NCBI GenBank assembly: GCA_002482565.1
Contig: DLGG01000068.1
Coordinates: 32,673-96,672 of the forward strand
Direction of reading: 5' to 3'
DNA from: Solidesulfovibrio magneticus
GTDB lineage: Bacteria; Desulfobacterota; Desulfovibrionia; Desulfovibrionales; Desulfovibrionaceae
DNA length: 64,000 bases
Shown: piece after piece, positions 28,046 through 37,400 of the stretch
Numbering within the stretch: the first letter of the stretch is position 1
Layout of the letters: every line of letters begins with the position of its first letter
Program-made: the position numbers and the translations under genes
The notes under the pieces: model-generated
The model's input: only the letters and a program-made list of their open reading frames with translations
Told to the model about the DNA's origin: nothing
Databases searched by the model: none

Positions 28046-28077
28046 GGAGCCTCATGGGTGACGCGCGGCGGCGCTCC

Positions 28078-28177
28078 TGTCGCGGCCACGAAAAGCGCTT
28101 CTGGCGTTTCGCGACCAACAGACTAAAACCATTATTTTTCTCAAAAAATACTCGAGTATTTTTTAAGGGACGCGACT
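28078..28177 (-). repeat. ~100-nt structured element, copy A
   Basis: One of two homologous elements (other copy 37931-38029). Read on the minus strand it begins AGTCGCGTCCCTTAAA and ends GGCCGCGACA, so the ends pair as GTCGCG/CGCGAC. Two internal hairpins are predicted: a 22-bp perfect palindrome at 28143-28164 (half-site AAAAAATACTC) and a 10-bp stem GGUCGCGAAA/UUUUCGUGGCC with two G-U pairs. It lies between trmL and eboD, 41 nt after the trmL stop. Confidence 0.7.
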
Positions 28178-28218
28178 CTCGCCGGCGGGGTTGCAAACGT
28201 CCGGCCCGTATACCCGTA

Positions 28219-28713
28219 TTATTCGCTTTTTTCCAGGGGGGCGGCCACGGCGTCCAGGACGCCGACCCGCGAGAGCGCCTCGTAGAGCACCACCGAGGCG
28301 GCGTTGGCCACGTTGAGGCTGCGCACCTGGCCCCAGATGGGGATGGTGACCAGCCGGTGAGCGGCGGCCAGGACCTCTTCGGACAGGCCGCTGGATTCCG
28401 TGCCGAAAAGCAGGATGTCGTCGGCCTCGAAGGGAAAGCGGTGATGGGGTACTGCGGCGTGGCCCCGATTGCCGGCGGTGGCGGCCACCAGACGCCGGCC
28501 GGCCCGGGCGGCGGCGAAGGAGGGGAAATCCTCCCAGACCGTCAGGTTCACGTGGGGCCAGTAGTCCAGGCCGGCCCGCTTGAGGTAGCGGTCGGCCAGG
28601 GAGAAGCCCAGGGGTTTGACGAAATGCAGCGGCGTCTTGGCGGCGGCGCAAAGCCGGGCCACGCTGCCGGCGTTCTGGGGAATCTCCGGGGCGACAAGGA
28701 CCAGTTCGATCAC
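28219..28713 (-). CDS. trmL: tRNA (cytidine(34)-2'-O)-methyltransferase TrmL
   Basis: A 164-aa SPOUT-class methyltransferase that 2'-O-methylates the wobble base of certain tRNA-Leu species using S-adenosylmethionine. The N-terminal PEIPQNAGSVARLCAA, the middle LLFGTESSGLSEE and the C-terminal IPIWGQVRSLNVANAASVV (the trefoil-knot cofactor site) are all conserved. Length matches the family. It overlaps the thioesterase gene by 4 bp and is probably co-transcribed with it. Confidence 0.93.
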   Translation of the reverse strand: MIELVLVAPEIPQNAGSVARLCAAAKTPLHFVKPLGFSLADRYLKRAGLDYWPHVNLTVWEDFPSFAAARAGRRLVAATAGNRGHAAVPHHRFPFEADDILLFGTESSGLSEEVLAAAHRLVTIPIWGQVRSLNVANAASVVLYEALSRVGVLDAVAAPLEKSE

Positions 28714-29114
28714 GCCGTCTCCCGGGTGTAGGGGACGTCCTTGCGGTAGACCGTGCCCTGGAAGCTGGCGATGACCTCATCCATGTCGTTGCTGATGGTC
28801 ACGGCGTAGGTGGCCATTTTATTGCCCAGGGAGATCTCGACGGCCTCGGCGTAGAGGGTGGAGCCCAGGCCCGCCTTGACGTAGGCAATGGAGGCGGCCA
28901 CGGCCAGGCTCAGCTTGCCGTGGGCATTGGAAGCCACGGCAAAGGCCAGGTCGGCCAGGCTGAAGATCGCCCCGCCGTGGGCCACGCCGGCCCCGTTGCG
29001 ATGATCGTCGGTGAGGTCCATGGCCGTCTTGGCATAGCCGGGCCGGGCCTCGACGATGCGGATGCCAAGCATCTGGGCGAACCGGTCGCGGTCGAGAAAC
29101 CACTGCATGTCCAT
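28710..29114 (-). CDS. PaaI-type hotdog-fold thioesterase
   Basis: A 134-aa hotdog-fold protein. The signature HRNGAGVAHGGAIFSLADLAFAVASN contains the Asn/His/Gly pattern of PaaI-like acyl-CoA thioesterases, and the following SIAYVKAGLGSTLYAEA strand pattern completes the fold. ATG 29114 is preceded by AAAGGAG at 8 nt; a longer open frame upstream lacks a ribosome site. The natural acyl-CoA is unknown. It precedes trmL with overlapping codons. Confidence 0.88.
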   Translation of the reverse strand: MDMQWFLDRDRFAQMLGIRIVEARPGYAKTAMDLTDDHRNGAGVAHGGAIFSLADLAFAVASNAHGKLSLAVAASIAYVKAGLGSTLYAEAVEISLGNKMATYAVTISNDMDEVIASFQGTVYRKDVPYTRETA

Positions 29115-29235
29115 GGGAAACGCTCCTTTGCCCGCCTGGGCAGGCGGGGCCTGGGGATGGAACGCCGGGGCGGCGGATTTGTCAAGCCGGGCGTTTGGGG
29201 CTATACGGGGCCAGCCCTTTGAGGGGGAATCCGCC

Positions 29236-29601
29236 ATGCTGCGTCACGTTATTCACGGGCCGGCCCAGAGGCCGCGAAACCGGCTGTGGGCCACGTTTTT
29301 GGCCGCGCTGTGCCTGACGGCGATGCTCGGCGCGCCGGCCCTGGCCGCGCCGCCGGGACCGGCCGACCTGTCGCGGTCCATCGAGACGGCCCGGGTGGCC
29401 ATCGCCGGGCATGAGAAGACCATCGTGTCCTATGACGCGGAGATGCGGTCGCTGACCGGCAACGATCCGGCCTCGGCCCGGCGTCGCGAGGAAATCCGCA
29501 TCATCAAGCAGCATTACGTTCGGGAAATTGAGACCCTCAAGGCGAAGATCATCGATGATTACAAAAAAATCCAGGAATTCAAGGCTCGTGGCATTCAATA
29601 A
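29236..29601 (+). CDS. Small exported coiled-coil protein, unknown function
   Basis: A 121-aa protein with a signal peptide (about 1-38, ending PALAAPP) and a mature part that is nearly all charged helix (RRREEIRIIKQHYVREIETL), likely a short coiled coil. GAGGGGG 8 nt before ATG 29236 supports the start. It is divergent from the thioesterase. I do not recognise a family; it resembles small periplasmic helical proteins in general. Confidence 0.65.
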   Translation: MLRHVIHGPAQRPRNRLWATFLAALCLTAMLGAPALAAPPGPADLSRSIETARVAIAGHEKTIVSYDAEMRSLTGNDPASARRREEIRIIKQHYVREIETLKAKIIDDYKKIQEFKARGIQ

Positions 29602-29625
29602 CGACATGCCGGCCAGCCAAAACAA

Positions 29626-29651
29626 AAGCGCCTCGCTTTCGCGAGGCGCTT
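29626..29651 (-). terminator. Intrinsic terminator of tRNA-Val
   Basis: Perfect 11-bp stem (AAGCGCCTCGC and complement). On the minus strand the loop is GAAA (GNRA type) and the stem runs into TTTTGTTTT. It lies 13 nt past the tRNA 3' end. Confidence 0.85.
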
Positions 29652-29664
29652 CGGATGGGTTCGG

Positions 29665-29740
<76 letters not shown>

Positions 29741-29747
29741 GTCGAAG

Positions 29748-29776
29748 AATGTACGTGGGCCCCCCTCCCCTGGCAA
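29748..29776 (-). promoter_or_regulatory. Sigma70-type promoter of tRNA-Val
   Basis: On the minus strand, TTGCCA (29776-29771) and TACATT (29753-29748) are separated by 17 nt, and the tRNA begins 7 nt after the -10 hexamer. Confidence 0.7.
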
Positions 29777-29862
29777 GCATTATTTTGCAAAAAGCCAAAA
29801 AAAACGACGGCCACCCAGCGGACAAAACAACAACACACTGAAAACAAAGGACAAACCAAGAC

Positions 29863-30885
29863 ATGCGACTGCTCGTGACCGGAGGCTGCGGCTTCATCGG
29901 CTCCAACTTCATCCGCGACATGCTCACCCGCCACGAAGGGATCTCCATCGTCAACCTCGACCTGCTCACCTACGCCGGCAACCGGCAGAGCCTGGCCGAC
30001 GTCGAGGCCGCTTTCGGCGGCTCGCGCTACCACTTCGTGCGCGGCGACATCGCCAACAGCGAGCTGGCCCTCTACCTCTTGGAGGAGCACAAGATCGAGG
30101 CCGTGGTCAATTTCGCGGCCGAGTCCCACGTGGACCGCTCCATCACCGACGCCACGCCCTTTGTGCGCACCAACGTGCTCGGGGCCCAAAGCCTCCTCGA
30201 CGCCGCCAGGCATTACGGCGTGCGCCGCTTCGTCCACGTCTCCACCGATGAGGTCTACGGCACCCTCGGGCCGGACGGGAAATTCTCCGAGGCAACGCCG
30301 CTTGCTCCCAACAGCCCCTACTCGGCCAGCAAGGCCGGGGCCGACATGCTCATGCGGGCCGCGTTCGAGACCTTCGGCATGGACGTGGTGGTCACCCGCT
30401 GCTCCAACAACTACGGCCCCTACCAGTTCCCGGAAAAGCTCATTCCGCTGATGTATTCCAAGGCCATGGCCGACGAGGCCCTGCCGGTCTACGGCGACGG
30501 GCTCAACGTGCGCGACTGGATCTACGTCATCGACCACTGCCGGGGCGTGGAACTGGCCCTCATGAAGGGCCGGCCGGGCGAGGTCTACAACTTCGGCGGC
30601 GACGCGGAAAAGCCCAATATCGAGGTGGTGCGCACCATCCTGGCCGCCCTGGGCAAACCCGAAAGCCTCATCCGCTACGTCACCGACCGGCCCGGCCACG
30701 ACCGCCGCTACGCCATGGACTTCACCAAGGCCGCCCGGGAGCTGGGCTTTGCCCCGGCCTGGGATTTCGCCCGGGGCATCGCCGAGACCATGGCCTGGTA
30801 CCGCGCCAATGGCGCATGGCTCGACAGCGTCAACAGCGGCGCGTACCGCCAGTTCATGGCTTCCTGGTACGGGGAACGGGCATGA
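29863..30885 (+). CDS. rfbB: dTDP-glucose 4,6-dehydratase
   Basis: A 340-aa extended short-chain dehydrogenase. It shows the NAD motif TGGCGFIGSNF, the substrate region HVSTDEVYGTLG with catalytic Thr/Asp/Glu, YSASKAGAD (catalytic Tyr and Lys), and RCSNNYGPYQFPEKLIP. It makes dTDP-4-keto-6-deoxyglucose for rhamnose or other deoxysugars. The next gene, rfbD, overlaps by 4 bp. rfbA and rfbC are not in the window. Confidence 0.95.
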   Translation: MRLLVTGGCGFIGSNFIRDMLTRHEGISIVNLDLLTYAGNRQSLADVEAAFGGSRYHFVRGDIANSELALYLLEEHKIEAVVNFAAESHVDRSITDATPFVRTNVLGAQSLLDAARHYGVRRFVHVSTDEVYGTLGPDGKFSEATPLAPNSPYSASKAGADMLMRAAFETFGMDVVVTRCSNNYGPYQFPEKLIPLMYSKAMADEALPVYGDGLNVRDWIYVIDHCRGVELALMKGRPGEVYNFGGDAEKPNIEVVRTILAALGKPESLIRYVTDRPGHDRRYAMDFTKAARELGFAPAWDFARGIAETMAWYRANGAWLDSVNSGAYRQFMASWYGERA

Positions 30886-31763
30886 GCGGGGACGCCAAAG
30901 CCCCCCGCGCCATCGTGCTGGGCGGCCTGACCGGACTGGTCGGCCGCCCGCTGTCGCGGGTCATGGAAGAGGCGGGGTTCGCCGTGCTGCCGACCACGCG
31001 CACGCTCCTCGACCCCTTTGACATGGAGGCCGTGGCCCGGGAGATCGAGCGGTTCGAGGCGACCCATGTGGTCAACACCGTGGCCTACACCGCCGTGGAC
31101 GCGGCCGAGGACGACGCCGACGAGGCCTACCGCGTCAACCGCGACCTGCCCGGCCGGCTGGCCCGGGTCTGCCGCAAGGCCGGCGCGACTCTGGTGCATC
31201 TGAGCACGGATTTCGTGTTCGACGGTTCCAAGGGCGCGCCCTACGTCGAGGACGACGCGCCCAACCCGGAGTCGGTCTACGGGGCGAGCAAGCTGGCCGG
31301 CGAGCGGGCCATCCTGGATTCGGGGCTGGGCGCGTTCCAGATCCTGCGCACGGCCTGGCTCTACGGCCCGGACAAGAAGAACTTCGTGGCCACCATCCTG
31401 GGGCTGGCCAAGACCCGGGAGGAGCTCAAGGTGGTGGCCGACCAGATCGGCTCGCCCACCTACACCCTCGATCTGGCCGGTTGGATCGCCGATCTGGCCC
31501 GCACCGAGGCCGCCGGCATCTTCCACGCCGTGGGCTCAGGCCAGGCCAGCTGGTGCGACCTGGCCACCGAGGCCGTGGTGGCCTCGGGCCTGCCTTGCCG
31601 CGTGCTGCCCATCCCTTCCGACGCCTATCCGCAAAAGGCCAAGCGTCCGCCCTATTCGGCGTTGGACAACGCCAAACTGGCCGCGGCCATCGGCCGCGCC
31701 CCCCGGGCCTGGACCATCACGGTGCGGGAATACGTTTACGAGCTGATGCAGGCGTCGGCCTGA
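30882..31763 (+). CDS. rfbD: dTDP-4-dehydrorhamnose reductase
   Basis: A 293-aa reductase for the last step to dTDP-L-rhamnose. HLSTDFVFDGSKGAPYVEDD and VYGASKLAGE (catalytic Tyr/Lys) are diagnostic. The nucleotide-binding loop is GGLTGLVG, a variant of the usual GGxGQLG. The start overlaps the rfbB stop (ATGA). The last 28 bp overlap the convergent sensor kinase. Confidence 0.9.
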   Translation: MSGDAKAPRAIVLGGLTGLVGRPLSRVMEEAGFAVLPTTRTLLDPFDMEAVAREIERFEATHVVNTVAYTAVDAAEDDADEAYRVNRDLPGRLARVCRKAGATLVHLSTDFVFDGSKGAPYVEDDAPNPESVYGASKLAGERAILDSGLGAFQILRTAWLYGPDKKNFVATILGLAKTREELKVVADQIGSPTYTLDLAGWIADLARTEAAGIFHAVGSGQASWCDLATEAVVASGLPCRVLPIPSDAYPQKAKRPPYSALDNAKLAAAIGRAPRAWTITVREYVYELMQASA

Positions 31764-33232
31764 TCCGAAAAATCCATCGACATGGGCAGGGTGAAGCAGA
31801 AGGCCGCGCCCTGCCCGGGCTCGGATTCCACCCAGATGCGTCCGCCATGGGCGGCCACGATGCCTTCGGCAATGGCCAGCCCCAGGCCCAGGCTCTTTTC
31901 CCCGGCCGTGGGCCGGGCCGAGAGGCGCTCAAAGGGCTTGAACAGCCGGTGGCGCTCTTCGGCCAGGATGCCCGGCCCCTGGTCGGCCACCCGCACCACC
32001 ACCTCGTCCCCGGCCGGACGCAGGGTCAGGCGTACGAGGCTGCCGGGCGGCGAAAACTTCACGGCGTTGGACAGCAGGTTGTCCAGCACCCGGGCGATGA
32101 GATCGGGGTCGAGATGCATGGGCGGCAACTGCGGGGCGCGGGTTTCCACCCGGATGGACTTGCCGGCGGCGGTGGCTTCGGCCAGCCGGGCCCGCTCCAG
32201 GGCCAGGGCGTCGAGATGGGCCAGGACCAGGGCCGGTTCGAGCCGGCCGGTTTCCAGACGGGTGAGGTCCTGCATATTGGAGGCCAGGGAACACAGCCTC
32301 CGGCCGGCCTGACTGATGACGGCCGCCATTTCGCGCACTTCCCCGCCGATCTCGCCGCACACCCCGTCGAGGATGAGGTTGGCCGCGCCGACGATGCCCC
32401 CGGCCGGGCTTTTGAGATCATGGGCCAGCATGGACAAAAACATGCGGCGCAACCGTTCCAGGCGCTTGATTTCGAGCATTCGTTCCACGGCTTCCACGCC
32501 GTGAAGCACCCGGCAATAGAGCTCCTCGCGCTCGAAGGGCTTATGCAGATAATCGTCGCCGCCGTTTTTGAGAAATTCCGCCGAGATGGAACGCGGGGCC
32601 TTGCCTGAGATGCCGATGAGGCAAATCTCGCGCAACCGAAACCGCCTCCGGATGGTGCGGGTCAGCTCCACGCCGTTTTGCACCGGCATGTCGTAGTCGA
32701 TGATGACCGCCGCGATGTCCGGCCGGTGTTCGAGAATGGCCAGGGCCTTGGCCGCCGAGGCGGCCATGTGGACCCGGAACTGGTAGCGGCGCAGCAGCCG
32801 GCGCAGAAAAAGGCGCATGAAGGCCGAATCTTCCACGATGAGGATGCGGGCGGAGCGGTTTTTGAGCAGCCGGTCCACATACCGGGCCACCGCAGCCGGG
32901 TCCTCGGCCTCGGCCACCACAAAATCAATGGCGTCGAGTTCCTGGGAAAGATTGCGAAATTGCGGCCGGTAACACTCGGCCACGGCCAGCCAGGGCACCC
33001 CGCTTGTCGCCGAGGCGGCGGCCAGACGGCGCACGGCCTCCTCAGGCAGGGTCAAATCCACCACGCACAGCAAGAACGCCCCGTCGCCGTCGCCCCGGCA
33101 AAGCGCGTCCGCCGCCGCGCCGGGATCGTGAATCTGGACGGCCCCCAAGCCCGACAGCGAACCGCAATGGCGCACCACGGCCGCAGCCAGGCAGGGATTG
33201 TCGGAGACAAGGAGAATCTTCGGGTCGGACAT
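31736..33232 (-). CDS. Double-receiver sensor histidine kinase
   Basis: A 498-aa cytoplasmic hybrid kinase. The first receiver-like domain (1-125) has Asp59 but lacks the conserved Lys and looks degenerate. The second (129-245) is canonical, with Asp179 and Lys231 in YLHKPFE. A HisKA domain follows (His271 in MLAHDLKSP), then HATPase_c with NLLSNAVKFS, DQGPGI and GLGLAIAEGI. No membrane segment is present. AAAGGGAG lies upstream of ATG 33232. Its partner is not obvious; receivers at the N-terminus suggest it receives phosphate from another kinase. Confidence 0.88.
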   Translation of the reverse strand: MSDPKILLVSDNPCLAAAVVRHCGSLSGLGAVQIHDPGAAADALCRGDGDGAFLLCVVDLTLPEEAVRRLAAASATSGVPWLAVAECYRPQFRNLSQELDAIDFVVAEAEDPAAVARYVDRLLKNRSARILIVEDSAFMRLFLRRLLRRYQFRVHMAASAAKALAILEHRPDIAAVIIDYDMPVQNGVELTRTIRRRFRLREICLIGISGKAPRSISAEFLKNGGDDYLHKPFEREELYCRVLHGVEAVERMLEIKRLERLRRMFLSMLAHDLKSPAGGIVGAANLILDGVCGEIGGEVREMAAVISQAGRRLCSLASNMQDLTRLETGRLEPALVLAHLDALALERARLAEATAAGKSIRVETRAPQLPPMHLDPDLIARVLDNLLSNAVKFSPPGSLVRLTLRPAGDEVVVRVADQGPGILAEERHRLFKPFERLSARPTAGEKSLGLGLAIAEGIVAAHGGRIWVESEPGQGAAFCFTLPMSMDFSDQADACISS

Positions 33233-33362
33233 GGCGGGTGGCGTCTCTCCCTTTGAATATGGAAGTTTTTTTAACAGATGCCCGCAGCCAGGGCAATGGC
33301 GCAGTGCGCCCCTTTCCCCGTGGGTCCCTTGCCCGACGCCGCCCGCCCGGCTAACATGAGCC

Positions 33363-34376
33363 ATGGTTTCCGTTGTCCTGCCCGCGCGAAACGCCGCCGC
33401 CGTCCTGCCTGCCGCCCTGGAGAGTCTGGCCGCCCAAACCCTGGACGACGTTGAAGTCCTCGTCATCGACGACGGTTCCGACGACGGCGGCGCCACCAAA
33501 AACGTCGCCACGTCCATGGCCGGCCGCGACCGACGTTTTCGGCTCATTTCCCGGCCCCACGAAGGCATCGCCGCCGCCCTGAACGCCGGCCTGGCCGCCG
33601 CCCGGGGGCGCTACGTGGCCCGTCTGGACGCCGATGACGTCTGCCTGCCCGAGCGCCTGGAACTCCAGGCCCGCCACCTCGACGCCCATCCGGACATCGG
33701 GCTGGTCTCCTGCCGGGCGGCGTACGGCGGCGATGCCGAGGCCTGCCGGGGCTATCTGGCCCATATCGAATGGTGCAACGCGGTGACCACCCCCGAAGCC
33801 ATCCGCCAGGCCATCTTCCGGGAATCCCCCCTGCCCCATCCCACGGTGATGTTTCGCCGGGAGCTGCCGGCCCTGCACGGCGGCTACCGCCAGGGCGATT
33901 TTCCCGAGGATTACGAACTGTGGCTGCGCTGGTTGGAAGGCGGCGTGGTCATGGACAAGCTGCCCCAGACCCTGGTCGTCTGGAACGACCCGCCAGGCCG
34001 GCTTTCGCGCACCGATCCGCGCTACGCTCCGGAAGCTTTTTTCCGCATCAAGGCCGGCTACCTGGCCCGACGCTTGGCCTGCATTAATCCCTTCCATCCC
34101 CATATCGTGGTGGCCGGAGCCGGACGCGTCACCCGTCGCCGGGCCGAACTGTTGTGCGACCACGGCATTGTCATCGACGCCTGGCTCGACATCGATCCAC
34201 GCAAGATTGGACTGATGCTTGGCGGCCGGCCGGTGCTGCATTACAACGACGCGCCGGGACCGCAATCGTGTTTCATAGTCCCTTACGTGGGCAGCCGCGG
34301 AGCGACAGACGTGATTCTGGACCGACTCGGCGCCGTTGGTTTTATTCCAGGCCGCCACTGCCTGCCCGCCGCCTGA
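33363..34376 (+). CDS. Family 2 glycosyltransferase with extra C-terminal domain
   Basis: A 337-aa GT-A glycosyltransferase. Residues 1-230 form the GT2 domain: VSVVLPARNAAAVLPAAL, VIDDGSDDGG, the metal-binding ARLDADDVC and the catalytic-loop GDFPEDYELWLRW. The last ~90 residues begin VVAGAGRVTRRRAELL and contain a beta-alpha pattern ending in conserved PYVGSRGAT, resembling a Rossmann-like sugar-nucleotide or PglD-type N-domain. It is monocistronic, divergent from the kinase gene. Acceptor unknown; a polysaccharide or lipopolysaccharide role is possible given rfbBD nearby. Confidence 0.85.
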   Translation: MVSVVLPARNAAAVLPAALESLAAQTLDDVEVLVIDDGSDDGGATKNVATSMAGRDRRFRLISRPHEGIAAALNAGLAAARGRYVARLDADDVCLPERLELQARHLDAHPDIGLVSCRAAYGGDAEACRGYLAHIEWCNAVTTPEAIRQAIFRESPLPHPTVMFRRELPALHGGYRQGDFPEDYELWLRWLEGGVVMDKLPQTLVVWNDPPGRLSRTDPRYAPEAFFRIKAGYLARRLACINPFHPHIVVAGAGRVTRRRAELLCDHGIVIDAWLDIDPRKIGLMLGGRPVLHYNDAPGPQSCFIVPYVGSRGATDVILDRLGAVGFIPGRHCLPAA

Positions 34377-34476
34377 TCTGTCCCCCTCCCTTGCCTTGTT
34401 GCCGGAAGTCCTTTACGGAACCCCCTGGCGGTTTTGCCTTGGGGCAATTCGATGCACCTTCCACGGAGTATCCGGC

Positions 34477-37400
34477 ATGGCTTGGCGACGACTGGAAAGC
34501 CTGCGCACGCGATTGCTGTGGCTTGTCGCGCTGACCCTGGCCCCGGTCCTGGCGCTCCACGTCACCTCGGCCCTGGAAAAACAGCATTCCGCCCGGGTCG
34601 CCGTGGATCAGGGGCTGCACAGCATCGCGGATCTGGCCGCCGGCAACGCCCGAAGCCTGCTGGAGAACTACGCCAACATCCTGCGCGGCGTCACCTGGCT
34701 TGCCGTCATCAAATCCGGCGATCCCGCCCAGGCCGGCCGTCTGCTGACCGACGCCCTGGCCGTCTTTCCCGCCTTTCAGGACATGGTTCTCGTGCGCCCC
34801 GACGGCACGGTGACGGCAGCCTCCGCCCTGCCGAGCGGGATGGCGCGGAAGCTCAGCGACCGGCCGTGGCTGCGCCGGGCCCTGGACGCCCCCCTGTCCA
34901 CGATCATGGCCTTCGGCCCGGACACCCTTGACGGCAAGCCCGGCCTGGTGCTGGCCCAGGCCGTGCGCGGACCGGACGACGGGGTGGTCGGCGTGTGCGC
35001 CATCACCCTGGCGCCGGACTGGTTCGCCGCCATCTTCCAGGACATTCGGATGCCCGAGGCCGCCCGGGCCTGTCTTTTCTCCGAAGCAGGGACGGTGCTG
35101 ACCACCTGGCCGCCAAGACCCCAGGCCGCCGGTAAGACCGTGGCCGGCGCGGACGAGGTCTTGCCGCGCCTTGGCCAGGCATCGAGTCTGGTCTGGACCG
35201 GCCTGGGGCCAGACGAGGCCATGCAACGCGCCGTGTTCGCGCCGGTGGCCGCCCCTGGCGGGCAACGCCTGTTTATCCGCTTAAGCCAGCCTCAGGCCGT
35301 GCATGAAGCCCTGCTCATCGGCGCCTGGCAAAGCGACATGCTGCTTTTTGGCCTGGCCGTGGCCCTGGCCCTGGCCGCCGCCTGGTGGTTCAACCGGGTG
35401 TTTCTTCTGCGGCCCATGGGCCAATTCGTGGCCATGGCCGCCGACATGGCCGCCGGCAACCTCGACCGCCGCTCGGGGCTGGCCGAGAGCAAGGGGGAGA
35501 TGGGCGAACTGGGCCAGGCGCTGGACGCCATGGCCGACAAGCTCGAAGAACGCATCCGCTTCACCCAGGAACTCATCGACGCCATCCCCGTGCCGGTCTT
35601 CTACAAGGATCTCGAAAGCCGTTATCTGGGCTGCAACGCCGCCTACGAACGCGCCATCCGGCCCCTGGCCCGCATCCGCAGGCGTACCGTCCATGAACTG
35701 GAACTGCCGGCCCAGGCGGCGCTATGCGCCAAGACCGACCGCGACGTGCTTGCCGGCGAGGCCGAGACCGTCGAATACGAAACATCGCTCACCTTCAGCG
35801 ACCAGACCACCCGCGACGTGGTGGTCTTCAAAAGCCGGTTCCACGACGTCGCCGGGCGTACGGCCGGCGTCATCGGCGTGCTCCTCGACATCACCGGCCG
35901 CAAGCGTTCCGAAGCCGAACTGCTGGCCTCGCGCACCCGCTACAAGCTGCTCCTGGACAGCATGGGCGACGGCTTTGTCGTGATGTCCAGCGACTTCCGG
36001 CTGGTGGAATCCAACCCGGCTTTTCAGGAGATGACCGGCTACGGCCCGGACGAACTGGCGGCAATGACTTACCACGACATCACTCCCGAGGCCTGGCACG
36101 AGCCCGAGGAACGCCTTCTGGCCGAAGTGGACGCCAAGGGGTCCGCCGAGGTTTTCGAGAAGGAATATCGCCGCAAGGACGGCTCGATCCTGCCCGTAGC
36201 CGTGCGCCCGCACCGCCACCCCGAAAGCCCGGGCGAGGACCGCCGCTATTTCGCGGTGGTGCGCGACATCGCCGACGTCAAGGCCATCGAGGCCGACCTG
36301 CGCCAGGCCAAGGAGGCGGCCGAAACCGCCAACCGAGCCAAAAGCGATTTCCTGGCCAAAATGAGCCACGAGATCCGCACGCCGCTGCATGCCGTCATCG
36401 GCATGACCGAACTGACCCTGGGCACCGAGCTTTCGCCCCAGCAGCGCGACGCCCTGGAGACCGCCCGGGAGGCCGCCGGCAATCTGCTGGGCATCATCAA
36501 CGACGTGCTGGACCTGTCGCGCATCGAAGCCAAGGGGCTGGAGCTGGTCATCCAGGACTTCGATCTGCGTCGCACCCTGGCCGGCGTGGCCCGCACCCTG
36601 CGCCCCCAGGCCGCGCGCAAAGGCCTTTTCCTCACCCTGGCCGTGGCCCCGAACACCCCGCGCCATGTCCGGGGCGACCAGGGACGGGTGCGGCAGATCC
36701 TGCTCAACCTCGTGGGCAACGCCGTCAAATTCACCCGGGAAGGCGGCGTCACCGTCACTGTCGCCGCCCTGGACGGCGATCCCGGCCGGTTGGAGCTGGC
36801 CGTGGCCGACACCGGCATCGGCATCGCCCCGGACCGCCTGGAACGCATCTTCGACATGTTCACCCAGGCTGACCGCACCGTGGCCCTGAACTTCGGCGGC
36901 ACGGGCCTGGGGCTGGCCATCTGCCGCGAACTCGTCCGCAGCATGGGCGGCGAGATCGCCGTGGACAGCGTTCCGGGCCAAGGCACGGTCTTTCGGGTCA
37001 GGCTGCGTCTCACTCCGGCCCAGGTCATCCCGAGCGAGCCGACGCGCCGCCCGGTGGCCGCGCCCCAGGCCGACGCCAGGCCCCTGCGCGTGCTGGTGGC
37101 CGAGGACAACCCGATAAACGTCAAGGTGGCGACCACCTTTTTAAGCCGGCGGGGCCACCAGGCCACGGTGGCCGCCAACGGCGCGCGCGCTCTGGAATGC
37201 CTTGGCCGGGAAACCTTCGATCTGGTGCTCATGGATGTGGAGATGCCCGAACTCGACGGCATGGAGGCCACCCGTCGGTTGCGGGCCGGCCTGGCCGGCG
37301 AGGCCAACCGCTACGTGCCCGTGGCGGCCATGACCGCTCATGCCCTGGCCGGCTCCATGGAACGCTGCCTGGCCGCCGGCATGACGGAATTTCTGCCCAA

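Noticed and set aside
29626..29651. Terminator for the small exported protein on the plus strand
   Set aside because: The U-tract is only on the minus strand, after the tRNA, so it serves the tRNA.
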